64,000 nucleotides of DNA from Druceiella hillmani. Lineage: Eukaryota > Arthropoda > Insecta > Lepidoptera > Hepialidae. Below, piece after piece: positions 25,679-35,645 of this stretch. Position 1 is the stretch's first letter. Each line of letters starts with the position of its first letter. The stretch covers positions 918,501 to 982,500 of the forward strand of contig JAYKKI010000137.1 of the NCBI GenBank assembly GCA_039881145.1, given 5' to 3'. The translations under genes and the position numbers were made by a program. The notes below the pieces were generated by a model, which did not search any database, was not told the origin of the DNA, and saw only the letters and a program-made list of their open reading frames with translations.

Positions 25679-25767
25679 TCAAAATAATCTGAACTTTGTA
25701 ACATATAAATTATTTTTAACAAACTAATAAAAGCAAAAAATGTTATTAATTTACAGATAGTCACCTA

Positions 25768-27168
25768 TTAAACAATGTTTTGAATACCTAACTTTTTTAC
25801 GAAATAGTTATGTTTAACACTATCTAAACCCTTGGTCAGCAAGTCTGCTGGCATTTCAGATGTTGGCATGTAGACTATCTTTATAAGATTGTTAGCAACT
25901 GCTTCTCTAACAAAATGATGACGCACATCTATGTGCTTAATTCTTTTATTAAATAAAGTATTTTCAGACAGCTTTTGAGCGCCTTGATTGTCATTATACA
26001 ATATAATTACATAATCACAACTGTTTACAATTTCAGAAAACAAGTTTTTTAAATAAATAGCCTCTTTACAGGCTTCGGCAATTGCCATATATTCTGCCTC
26101 TGTACTTGATAAGGCTATAGTACGTTGTTTTTTACATTCATATGAAATAACAGTTCCAGAAAGTTTAAAGTAGAAACCTGTATAGGATCTCCTATCTAGT
26201 GTGTTTGAAGCCCAATCTGCATCAACCTCTAATTTACCCTCTAATTTACAATTATCTTTGATAAACATTAGGCCATAAGATTTAGTTTTACATAAGTATC
26301 TTAGGATGCGTTTCGCATGCTTCCAATGAGTATAGGAATATGAATTATTAAATTGGCTCAAATAACTCACACTATAGGAAATATCTGGGCGAGCCAAAAC
26401 ACTTAAGTACATTAAGCTTCCTATTAGTTGTTGGAATGGATATTGTTTACAAACATCTACACTTTTCTCTAGTTTTAAATTTTTCTCAATAGGAGTACCA
26501 ACAACTTTACAGTTTGTCATATTAAATTTACTTAAAATATGGTCTAAAAACTTTACTTGATCTAAGGAAATATTGCCATTCTGATACATTTTTACTCTCA
26601 TACCCAAACATTGTTTTAATTGCCCCAAATCCTTAACTTTAAATTTTGACAATAAATTTGTTTTTAACTCCTTAACCATATTACTACTGTTTGAAAAAAT
26701 GAAAAAATCATCAACAAAAATTGCTATTATGATCTGCTCCTTTTCACAATTTTTTATATACAGACATGGTTCTAACTTTGACTTAACAAAATTTAATTTT
26801 AATAAAGAATAATTTACTCTTTCGTTCCAAACCCTGGCTGATTGTTTTAGACCATAAATTGCACGATTTAATTTAAGAACACTATTTTCTTTACAATCTA
26901 AATTAGGGGGAACTTGCATATACACTTTTTCATTTAAGTAACCATTTAGGAATGCTGTAGTTACATCTAAGTGAGTAATTTCAAGGTTAAATTTGACACT
27001 TAAAGCAAATAGAAACCTTAGTGTAGAGTAACGAAGCACTGGTGAGTATGTGTCAGCGTAATCCACACCTTCTTTTTGGGTAAAACCTTTTGCCACCAGT
27101 CTTGCTCTATATCGCACACTATTATCACTTTCGTACTTTTTCTTGAATACCCACTTGCACTGTATCAC
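25768..27168 (-). pseudogene. pol: Copia pol, reverse transcriptase and RNase H portion
   Basis: A 466-residue open frame. The real protein would enter from upstream, so the apparent GTG start at 27168 is only the first in-frame codon used here. RT: the K-W-V-F-K entry at 5-9, catalytic Asp68 in 'HLDVTTAFLNG', the 'YGLKQSARVWN' block at 105-115 and the active-site pair Asp153-Asp154 in F-V-D-D. RNase H: Asp316 (E-V-D-A-D-W), Glu357 (S-S-T-E-A-E-Y), Asp393 (Y-N-D-N) and a C-terminal 'KHIDVRHHFVRE' and 'ADLLTKGL'. All catalytic residues I can place are intact. It copies packaged element RNA into DNA and removes the RNA strand inside the particle. It is cut off from the upstream gag-integrase frame by the frameshift near 27190. 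It stops with TAA about 100 bp before the 3' LTR. Confidence 0.95.
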
Positions 27169-27454
27169 TCTATCAGCCAGCTTCTTTCCTATCTACAAAC
27201 GTCCATGCTTGATTATCGTCGAAAGCTTTCAGTTCATCTTCCATCGCTTGTCTCCACTGTTCCTTGTCTGGTCCATTTATTGCTGCTTCATAACTGAGTT
27301 CTTCATCACATGATTCCAGGTTATCCAGAAGACAGAGATTGGTCATCCCATATCTTTCTACTGGCTTTCTTTTACGCTTAGCTTCAATTTGAACTTCATT
27401 CTCTGCAAAAGACTCTTCTTCAGTAACAGATTGATACGAATCATCTTGGGAAGA
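27169..27454 (-). pseudogene. pol: Copia pol linker to RT N-terminus, frameshifted
   Basis: This stretch continues the integrase frame after the TAG at 27455-27457. It is first rich in Ser/Glu/Lys/Arg (flexible linker), then shows the start of the RT domain (Ser-Tyr-Glu-Ala-Ala-Ile-Asn-Gly-Pro, 'EQWRQAMEDELKAFD', 'NQAWTFVD'). Directly after 'WTFVD' (about 27193) the frame runs into TGA at 27175-27173, while the RT frame continues from about 27189. A few bases appear to be missing at that point, where relatives have a short Leu-Pro-x-Gly segment, so a small deletion is the likeliest lesion. The opposite-strand frame over 27076-27297 is a shadow. Confidence 0.85.
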
Positions 27455-27655
27455 CTATGATTCACAATTATATGTTGAATCATTTGGATCTGAACCTGGA
27501 TTTTCTATTAAACTTTCATCTTCTTCTAAGTTTTCATCTTTCTTTGACTTATTTTCACAATCGTTTACTACAATCTGAGCTTCGTCCAACTCCATTTTCT
27601 CCATAATGATGACATCTCTGCTCGTAGTAACTTTTTTAGTTCTTGGGTTATACAA
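27455..27655 (-). pseudogene. pol: Copia integrase C-terminal / linker segment between two stops
   Basis: 66 codons in the same frame as the upstream protease-integrase part, entered after TGA (27656-27658) and ended by TAG (27455-27457). It begins with Tyr-Asn-Pro-Arg-Thr-Lys-Lys-Val and 'SRDVII', the conserved tail of the copia integrase region (relatives read ...G-Y-R-L-x-x-P...SRDV). It then becomes an acidic, Asp/Glu/Asn-rich linker. The TGA sits where relatives carry Arg, consistent with a CGA to TGA change. Confidence 0.85.
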
Positions 27656-28897
27656 TCAATATCCTTTCACATTATCTGGATAGCCAACTAAAATTAATCT
27701 GTCAGCCTTCTTATCCCATTTTTGTCGTTGTATTTTGGGAACATGCACCATTACTTTACTGCCAAAAATTCTAACATGGCTGAGGTCTGGTTTCTCACCT
27801 GTCCACCTCTCAAATGGTGTCATTATGCCTAAACTGGCGGCTGGTGTTCTGTTCTTTAGGTAAACTGCAGTATTAACTGCTTCAGCCCAAATACTTTTGT
27901 CGAGACCTGCTTCAAACAATAAACATCTTGCCCGTTCACCTATAGTTCTGTTGAACCTCTCTGAGAGTCCATTCTGCTCTGGAGTGTGAGGATTGGTCTT
28001 CTGATGGACAATACCTACTTGTTTTAAGTAACTTTCCATCTCACGTGAACAAAATTCACCTCCATTGTCGGTTCTCAGTATTTTTATCTTGTTTCCAGTT
28101 TGATTCTCAACTAAACTTCGAAATTCTTTGAAATGCTGGAACACATGGTTCTTTTCCTTCAAGAAGTAGACAAAAGTCATTCTGCTGGCATCATCCACAA
28201 ACAGAAGAAAGTACTTCGCCAGACCAATCGACTTGGTCTCCATCTGCCCGCATAAATCTGAGTGTACTACATCCAGTAGTTTTTCACTTCTATGGTTTGC
28301 TGATGGGAAAGGGAGACGTGATTGTTTTCCCTCACAGCACACTTCACAATTCTGTATCTGTATGTCAGCTTTCTTGTGAAAAGAAACTCCTTTTACTGCT
28401 CCTTCTTTCATTTTTTGTAAGGACTTACTATTTATATGTCCTAACCTTTTATGCCATGTTGACATTGCCAATAACGAGTTCTCGAATTTTTTTGTGTTTA
28501 ACTTGTACACTCCATTTATCAAATTTGCTGTACCAATAAGCTCATTCACTTGGTTGTATATCAAACAGGTATCTTTTTTGAATACAACTTTATTTCCTTT
28601 AGCTATAAGTTGGCTTACGGATAATAAGTTTGTCGTGAGATTCGGTGTATGTAATACGTCCTTCACAATCACGTCATACTGAGAACTGTTCACGCATGTC
28701 ATTATCTGTGTTTCACCAACACTAACTACAGGCACCGTCATTTGATTTGCCACTACGATTTCTTTAGGTTCGTGTATTGGTCGAGTTCGGAGTAAACATT
28801 TTTGGTTTGACGTCATATGCGCGCTTGCGCCTGAGTCGATGTACCAGTCTTCTGTGTTATAATAACCGTTGAAAAACGCCGCGCTAAAAGCATTCAA
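27656..28897 (-). pseudogene. pol: Copia pol, protease and integrase portion
   Basis: 413 codons in the gag frame, directly after the TAA at 28898-28900. The first codon is TTG, so this is not an independent start. Protease: catalytic Asp21 in W-Y-I-D-S-G-A-S-A-H-M. Integrase zinc-binding region: His149, His154, Cys184, Cys187. Catalytic triad Asp214 (H-S-D-L), Asp277 (R-T-D-N-G-G-E-F) and Glu313 (E-Q-N-G-L-S-E-R), with 35 residues between Asp277 and Glu313 as is usual. The protease would cleave the polyprotein; the integrase joins element DNA to the host chromosome. All key residues are present. The frame is ended by TGA at 27656-27658 and resumes immediately after it. Confidence 0.95.
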
Positions 28898-29602
28898 TTA
28901 ATTATTTGCTTTTAATTCAGGACACTTATTTTTGTAGTGGCCGATCTTCTTGCAATTATAACACTTTATTTGTTTACTGCGGGTTGACTTTGACATTTGC
29001 TTGTCAGTGTTGCCTTTTTTATTTCGCTGTTTTGACCAAAAGGCAGAGTCGATTCCAGTAGTGCCAACCTCCGAACACATATCAAGTAACTTTGTTTTAA
29101 TGACGTCAGCGCTAATGGCTATTCCAGAGTATTCTATTGCCATTATCATCGGTGAATACTTATCTGGAAGTCCCGCCAAAAGTAATGACCCAATCCACTC
29201 GTCTGTGATTTCGAAACCTGTCCCTTTCAATTTATGTGCTGTCTCAACCACTTGAGATACATAGGATGTCATGGATTCGCAGTTATCGAGGCGTATTGAA
29301 ATCAATGTGCGAAGCAAACTTATTTTTCGTTGATACCCCGTGTCGTCAAATAACTGTTTTAATTTCTTCCACACACCGTTCACTGTAGTTTCACTTTTTA
29401 TATGCACATATAATGAACAGTCAATTGTCATAACGAGTTTTGCTTTAGCTTTTTTCTTCTCAGATTCACTGATAGTTGCCGGTACATTTTCAATGTCAAT
29501 GCCTTCAAGTAACAAGAAATTACTTGTTGCAAACGCCCAATCGTCGTAATTTTCGCGTCCTTTGAGTTTCGGCACATTTACTAAGTACCCCGACGTCGAC
29601 AT
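28898..29602 (-). CDS. gag: Copia Gag (UBN2-type capsid with zinc knuckle)
   Basis: 234 codons from ATG at 29602-29600 to TAA at 28900-28898. The N-terminus 'VPKLKGRENYDDW' (residues 10-22) is the typical copia Gag opening, followed by a helical UBN2-type region to about residue 180. A basic Lys/Arg/Ser stretch (191-213) leads into a CCHC knuckle: Cys214, Cys217, His222, Cys227 (C-X2-C-X4-H-X4-C). Gag forms the cytoplasmic virus-like particle and the knuckle binds element RNA. The ATG is the first after a 61-nt leader that includes the primer-binding site. The stop is in frame with protease: either a lesion or a regulated read-through giving excess Gag. The opposite-strand ORFs at 29001-29255 and 29340-29549 are shadows. 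Confidence 0.95.
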   Translation of the reverse strand: MSTSGYLVNVPKLKGRENYDDWAFATSNFLLLEGIDIENVPATISESEKKKAKAKLVMTIDCSLYVHIKSETTVNGVWKKLKQLFDDTGYQRKISLLRTLISIRLDNCESMTSYVSQVVETAHKLKGTGFEITDEWIGSLLLAGLPDKYSPMIMAIEYSGIAISADVIKTKLLDMCSEVGTTGIDSAFWSKQRNKKGNTDKQMSKSTRSKQIKCYNCKKIGHYKNKCPELKANN

Positions 29603-29649
29603 AGTTACTTTCGCACGAGAAAATCAAAAAGATTTTAGCAAATGTGGGT

Positions 29650-29663
29650 CTGGGCCCATAACC
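29650..29663 (-). other. Primer-binding site, initiator tRNA-Met internal segment
   Basis: In element sense GGTTATGGGCCCAG lies immediately after the 5' LTR. It is complementary to the anticodon stem-loop of initiator tRNA-Met (contains CCCAUAACC). This internal priming from a cleaved tRNA half is the documented mode of Drosophila copia. Confidence 0.93.
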
Positions 29664-29800
29664 TAATAAAACGTGTACGGTAGTTGATCAAAGACTGAAT
29701 TTGTTTCTTAATATTAACCTTAGGTAGGTAGTTACAAACAATACCACATAGAAGGCGCTAGTAGTACATTAAATACATTATTTTGATATTAATTCTAACA
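29664..29800 (-). repeat. 5' LTR of the copia element
   Basis: 137 bp, partner of 25532-25668 with two differences. In element sense it starts TGTTAG at 29800 and ends TTATTA at 29664, next to the primer-binding site. It should contain the element promoter and polyadenylation signals, but I cannot place a convincing TATA box in it. Confidence 0.97.
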
Positions 29801-32665
29801 ATATTAATATTAATTTTAAGAAAATATAACATGAATACCGGGCTGTAGTTCTTATAATTGAATTCTAATGATTTTGTATTAACATTTCATAAACGTTGAA
29901 CAATGTAGGACTTTCTGCGATAAGATAGGTAATTGGCATTTAAAATTTTAATAAGAATTGATTTCAAAAAACCAATCACGAAGATCTTGTGTCATTTAAA
30001 ATAAATGAATGGATTTGAATATTAGAAAATATATGAAAAATGTTAAGGTGCATAGCAATTTCTTGATGCAAAGAGATATGAATAAGTTTTCAATTCTTTT
30101 CTTTTCGTATCAAGTTTTAATATCATGGAATTCAATTGTCGGTACATTTATAATTTAATAAAAAAATATTAGTATGAAAAATACTTTTACACTTCACAGC
30201 ATTGAAAAATAATTTGGGTACTATTAATTTTATTATATGTGGATATCGATAACTAGAAGGAACTGAAATGTCCCAATGTGGTTGCGATTTCTAAAATATG
30301 TAAAAAATTGCAATGCATTGTAACGAGTATATGGTATTGGAAATTATATGTACACAAATTCTGTGTGACATACTATATACAATGTAAACGTTGTTCGCAT
30401 GGTGAAGTACTTACAATTTTAAAGTGTTCATGATAAGGGACAAAATAGAAAGTAAAAGGTCAAGAAGATGTACGCCAAACATCAAACACACCGGGTGCCT
30501 GAAGAGCTATAGATAAATTTAAATTTAACACTTCATTGGGGTGAAAGTTAAAGAAAAAAATAGTCTATAGGTTTTGTTGTTAGAATTATAGTTTTTAAAA
30601 ATGAAAGATCGATAAAGCAGAGCATATTAACATTAAGGTCAGTAGGGTGAAAAATCCAAACAATAAATTAACTTCTATGCCTTCATAATTATGCTTAATT
30701 CCCTTTCATTAGGATTTTTGGCACCATAAGTATAATAGATCAGTAAGTAGGTTTGATAATTAAAGTTAAAAAAAATTACGCACTTAAAAAGTTCCAAACC
30801 TTCTTTAATTGATCGGTTAAATCGAAAAAGCATAATTTAGATTGAGTATTTACTTAAAAATTGTCTAATATTAAATTTAAAAAACTTTAATAACCGGAAT
30901 TACAAATATTAACTCAATAACGTTGATATTCATACCCGAAGACCCTGTGGTTCCTTTTATACCAGCAAAAGACCCTCCAATTTTACATAAAATTAATGTG
31001 ATGTATAATTTATATTTATCACATGATTTTCATAAAATATTTCTTTTTTCCACAGGTAGATCCAGATATCCGCTACAATTAGACAAAGACGTGCTCGCAA
31101 CATAGGCATAAAGCTTTCTAAATACGAGACTTGGTAGGTAGAAGATTAATTAAGTCTAGTTAATATTTTCCTTATTAATATTATATTAAGGAAATTTGTT
31201 TTAGATTTATACGAACCCTTCCTTTTTAGCTTTTCTTGTTTGAGAAAGTAATAGAAGATAAGAAGACGAACAGAACAGAAAAGTCACATAAACTCTTTTT
31301 CTACCACTTTCAAAACATGATGTGGAAAGTTCCCTTAAATTGTGTGAAAAATTTCAAAGCAAATATTTCAGCTCAAATTTATCAAAATTATAAATGTACA
31401 TTTTTCAGCTCCATTGTTTAAATATTATGCGCCAAGAAAGTAATTTCTGCAAGAAAATGCGATTTAAGGGATTGACGTTCTATTTTGAATTTGAATTTCA
31501 TTAAATTAAAAAAAAACTGTGAATGTTATCCGGTATCAAAAATTATGACCAATTTGTAATTAAAGAAAGTCTTTTAGAAAGCTTATAGAACTATTTTAGA
31601 GTAAGAGGCCTCATTAAAATCAGTCCGAAATTTTTTCTTCCAAAATATTTTTTATTAACCTCAACAAATAATTTTCCAATGTTGACATGATTTAATAGCT
31701 TTTGCCATTCGCAATTGCCAAAGTTACAGTTACAGTTGTATTGGAAGAAAGAAGCAATTAGTATTTTTTATAATTAGTTAAGCTTCGTGGAGAAAATAAT
31801 AAAAGTGTAAATATCCAGTACATACTTAATACGGTATTTGCAAGTTCTTTACTGTTTTAGGCGAGGTTACTATAGAGTTGGAACCATGAGAAAATCGAGA
31901 ACAGATTTTGTGATCTTAAAAAGTGAAATTTATATTTTGAATTGTATTATTTCATATTCAATTTGAAATATACAACTTTAGTTTTAACATATACCACAAG
32001 TAGCAAAAATCGTTTGTCAAGTAACTTACACTTGTTTTAAACTATCACTATTTAGTTCGAAAAAAATGTTCGTAACAACAAGCGATCTGAACAAGACATT
32101 TTGCTTACAATTTACATACAGATTCTTCGTAATTGTGAATAAAGATAAACAAATTTCTTCTGATTTTGTCCTGCTTATGCCGGATTACCATATTTTGCCG
32201 CACAGGAGAGAAATCATAATATATGCATTATACAAAAAAGGAATTGATAAAATACTTTCCAATTGTAAACGAAAACATTTTTGACATATTTTGTTGAGGA
32301 AACCCTTACTTCTCATTTTTGATATGAGCTCTCAAGCAGTCATTATCATTTTATAGCAAAATAATTAATTGTATTTGAACTAAATGAAATCGAAAATTCC
32401 TACCTTCCATTTTAGTAAAATTGCTGAATCACCTACTCGTAGTTATATCAGAATGTCTGTGGATAGTAAGAATAAATTTCTTGATATGTGTCATCGTTAT
32501 GTACGACAGTCACTAATTTTATTGTCTTGCTACCGTTATCAAAACGTATAGTTGTAAGGCTATAATGTTGCCATAACTGTACTTCACAAGAAATTTATGA
32601 TTACTTATTTCAAAGCTTGAGTAAACTATTCTTTTGTCAACGAAGGAGATTTTTTTAAAATATGT
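29801..32665. other. AT-rich region, no gene seen
   Basis: Starts with the second target-site copy ATATT (29801-29805). Short plus ORFs at 30923-31105, 31236-31421 and 32066-32284 lack recognisable motifs. The last (72 codons) has a slightly more protein-like mixture but no support. Confidence 0.5.
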
Positions 32666-32800
32666 ATTGAATATGTTTGGCGTTAATTTTGTAGAAATTC
32701 ATTATTCACAATTAAATGAAACTACGTGATGTAGTGTCCTTTCTATTTTCTTCAAGAAAGTAGAAATTATATTATATCACGTAATTTCATTTAATTGTGA
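32666..32800. mobile_element. Foldback MITE-like element, copy 2 (outer arms only)
   Basis: The left outer arm runs from attgaatatg through 'gtttggcgttaattttgtag' to 'actacgtgatgtagt'. After only about 20 bp the right outer arm follows (tagaaatta...'cgtaatttcatttaattgtga'). Both inner arms are absent, leaving a compact hairpin of about 135 bp. Confidence 0.8.
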
Positions 32801-33183
32801 AATATACATTATCAAATTTTTCATCACAATTTTTATACTTGTCCTGTGTACAAGTATCCTTAATACTCAGTAACAATATTTGATTTGAAATTTTTTTTTA
32901 AATATTTAACTTTTTAACCCGTTCTATGACGTATAATACCATCAAAAGAAATATATATCTAACGCCACTTATTAGCGGTATTTGTAAATTTTATGTCAAT
33001 TGAAAATGAAGGCTACGTGTTGATTTTTTAAACAAACATGTTGTGTCGATATTTATCTATACATTGTCAATGTTTTTAACTACGATGTTTATTTAAAACA
33101 ACTATTATCAATGAATTTCACGGGAATAAATTTGCAGGCACCCTTAGTCTTAAATAAAGTTGTTATTGGGATTCGTCATTAGT

Positions 33184-33917
33184 AAGTTATTGTATTATGT
33201 TATTTCATTTATTTTATTTAGTGGAATTTTAATAGAATAAAATTAAGTAACTTTGACAAGTTAATTTCGAAGAAGGCGAATTGCACAAGCTAATATATTA
33301 AATAAAGAGTGATGGTATAAATGTAAAGAAAGATGTTGGCACTATTTTATGAAGAATATCATTGGAAAGTTATTGTATTATGTCATTTCATTCATTTTAT
33401 TTAGTGGAATTTTAATAGAATAAAATTAAGCAACTTTGACACGTTCATTTCGAAGAAGGCGAATTGCACAACCTAATATATTAAATAAAGAGTGATGGTA
33501 TAAATGTAAAGAAAGATGTTGGCACTATTTTATGAAGAATATCATTGGAAAGTTATTGTATTATGTCATTTCATTCATTTTATTTAGTGGAATTTTAATA
33601 GAATAAAATTAAGCAACTTTGACACGTTCATTTCGATGAAGGCGAATTAACCAAGCTAATATATTAAATAAAGAGTGATGGTATAACTATAAAGAAAGAT
33701 GTTGGTACTATTTTATGAAGAATATCATTGGAAAGTTATTGTATTATGTCATTTCATTCATTTTATTTAGTGGAATTTTAATAGAATAAAATTAAGTAAT
33801 TTTGACAAATTCGTCTCGATGAAGGCGAATTGTCCAAAATAATATATTTTCATATATATTAAATAAAGAGTGACGGTATAAATATAAAGGAAGATGTTGG
33901 CACTATTTTATAAAGAA
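33184..33917 (+). repeat. Tandem array, four copies of a 183-bp unit
   Basis: Units start at 33184, 33367, 33550 and 33733 (landmark 'aagttattgtattatgt'), giving exactly 183 bp three times. Each contains 'tttagtggaattttaatag', 'gaaggcgaatt', 'aaataaagagtga' and 'aagatgttgg'. The fourth copy carries a small insertion ('ttttcatatatatt'-like, about 33847-33861) and is more diverged at its end. Units 2 and 3 are nearly identical. No reading frame persists through the array. It is a short satellite or minisatellite-like array. Confidence 0.95.
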
Positions 33918-34614
33918 AACTTCCTAATATGCTTCGTATTTATCGAGGGTAAAATTTATATTCTATTTTTACACACAAAAGGCATGTGTACAGGAACACA
34001 GGCACACACGCATGAACGGACGCGTGCACCGACTGAACGCCCTATTTCCAATTTTCTAATTAACCGCTTAAATAACTGTAAATTTATAATATAATTGAAT
34101 TAATGCACATCCTTTGGTGATTTTTCAAAATGATTTCCAAATGCTTACAAATCAGCTTCAGTGTAAGCGCCAAATTTGGGAATAAAAAAATGGATTTTTT
34201 TTATAAAACAGTTGACAAAGAGAAATTTATTAGAAACGTAAAGAAAAGTAAACAGAAATATAAATATAAATAATGTTCTAGCAACATAGCTACACTCTCT
34301 ATGGAATTTCGCGGCACCTGCACACTTTAGGCCCAGTTACTAAAATTTCCCAAACGGAGGAACTTTTTCCACATCATTCCATAATTTCGTAAAATTCGAT
34401 GAGTATATTGTTAAAAAAATATCCAATTTTTTCGATATTCACTGCCTACCACTTTCACTTGGCCAATAATGACGTTTGGGGGACGTTTGGATTATTAACA
34501 CCTATCGGTTTAATATGAAGAAAAATAAACGATTATAATTTTGTGCTAACAACGCAATTTTATTATTCAATTTCAACATACTCACGTGTTTTACAGAAAA
34601 TTTCATACAGACGT
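33918..34614. other. AT-rich spacer, no gene seen
   Basis: Between the tandem array and a microsatellite. It contains 'gacgtttggg' followed at once by 'ggacgtttgg' (34471-34490), a small local duplication. The plus ORF at 33894-34094 has no recognisable motif. Confidence 0.5.
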
Positions 34615-34639
34615 ACACACGTGTGTGTATATGTATATG

Positions 34640-34693
<54 letters not shown>

Positions 34694-34717
34694 TATGTAT
34701 ATATCTATACACACATA

Positions 34718-34773
<56 letters not shown>
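34615..34773. repeat. (TA)n microsatellite with GT/CA interruptions
   Basis: Begins acacgtgtgtgtat and continues as long TA runs broken by tgtata and 'ctatacacacatat'. Several overlapping ORFs on both strands here encode only Tyr/Ile/His repeats and are artefacts of the repeat. Confidence 0.95.
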
Positions 34774-34776
<3 letters not shown>

Positions 34777-35069
34777 CTTTTGTTGCAAATGTGAACGATT
34801 TTAAAAGAAGACAGCAAATAAGTGCAGATATTATCCGTCATAGATACGAATTTAGACTTCATTTGGTATGTAATGTATTGGTATTATTATTTTTTTTTGT
34901 AATGAAATAATCAAAATAATAATCATTATCATCATAAGCCGTCCTTAAATATTTTAATGTAAGCTTCCTTTAATCTGAACCAGTAAGTCCTGTTTTGGGC
35001 TGTTTAAATAGAATTTGTACACGTCATTCTTTTTATGTCATATTTCCATTGCACTTGTGACTATCCAAT
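34774..35069. other. AT-rich spacer
   Basis: No feature seen apart from a CAT/ATT-rich stretch near 34915-34937. Confidence 0.45.
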
Positions 35070-35645
35070 TTGTATCTTGCAATCCCAGAGTCTCTACTCG
35101 AAGAAAACATTGCGCAACGATGCCGACTTCCGAGCGACGTGACCAGTCTACCGCCACCTAAGTTTTGCCACTCTCTTGATAATGTCGGCCACTTTGCTCG
35201 GTCTCCAAAGTCACTTATTTGTTTTGAGGACTATATTGACATCCTTGCCAGTTTCCATCCTTTGAACAATAATAAACTTTTGTGGGAAGAGTTTTGTTTT
35301 TATACAAATTTCAAATCTGTAAGTTAGGGCTGGCTATACACACCGATTAAAGATAAGTGCTTTCAAGTGGTTCTTGACGTTTATTTTCAAGGCGATTTCT
35401 AGATTTGTGGAGGTTGCTCACCCCTGGCTTATGCCTATGTCCGCTTCGTTGGTCTGTTTATCTTTACACATTCGTAGTTTTTGGACCAAATACACATATT
35501 TATGTATGTGCTCGAGTATAGTACCGTCAAAATTTATGGTTGAAAGGCCATTGGTTTCCGACGTTATGACTATTGTTTTGTTCAGTTTCATTTCGACTCC
35601 CACTGACAGCAAAGTTTCGTGCAGTCTGCATTCGTTTCAGTTATT
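35070..35645 (-). pseudogene. RTE-clade non-LTR retrotransposon relic, RT end and C-terminal part
   Basis: On the minus strand, 35612-35418 reads 'VGVEMKLNKTIVI' ... 'DGTILEHIHKYVYLVQKL' ... 'NEADIGISQG'. This matches the order of the RTE post-active-site region (GLKMNxxKTKVM, xDGxxLExVxxYVYLGQxL, ExxRRIxxGW). Further on, 35230-35080 reads Ser-Lys-Val-Ala-Asp-Ile-Ile-Lys-Arg-Val-Ala-Lys-Leu-Arg-Trp and Thr-Gly-His-Val-Ala-Arg with interrupting stops, the RTE C-terminal 'KVxDIIxRIAKLKWxWAGHxAR' region. The segment between (about 35240-35400) is too degraded to align by eye. Stops and substitutions make it a fossil. The clade is assigned from remembered motifs. Confidence 0.75.

Larger units (their letters stand above)
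25532..29800 (-). mobile_element. Ty1/copia LTR retrotransposon, complete but mutated
   Basis: A 4,269-bp element bounded by two 137-bp LTRs that differ at only two positions, flanked by the 5-bp direct repeat ATATT (25527-25531 and 29801-29805). Reading on the minus strand the order is 5' LTR, primer-binding site, gag, protease, integrase, reverse transcriptase, RNase H, a short purine-rich tract and 3' LTR. Integrase before RT is diagnostic of the copia (Pseudoviridae) order. The single long frame is broken by TAA at 28898-28900, TGA at 27656-27658, TAG at 27455-27457 and a frameshift near 27187-27193, so this copy is probably not autonomous. Near-identical LTRs and an intact target duplication indicate fairly recent insertion. 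Confidence 0.97.

Noticed and set aside
28895..28897. Independent pol start at the first codon after the gag stop
   Set aside because: The codon is TTG, not ATG, and the frame is continuous with gag, so it is a continuation of the polyprotein frame.
27076..29549. Plus-strand ORFs antisense to the copia element (27076-27297, 28297-28539, 28494-28682, 29001-29255, 29340-29549)
   Set aside because: They lie on the opposite strand of confirmed gag/pol coding sequence and encode nothing recognisable; shadows.
32066..32284. Plus ORF of 72 codons
   Set aside because: Somewhat protein-like but with no recognisable motif, no GC shift and no context.
33184..33917. Possible CRISPR array
   Set aside because: The whole 183-bp unit repeats without unique spacers, and the DNA is eukaryotic.
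34502..34910. Five overlapping ORFs of 70-99 codons on both strands
   Set aside because: They are translations of the (TA)n microsatellite (Tyr/Ile runs) and not genes. The same applies to ORFs at 923-1282 and 59031-59422.
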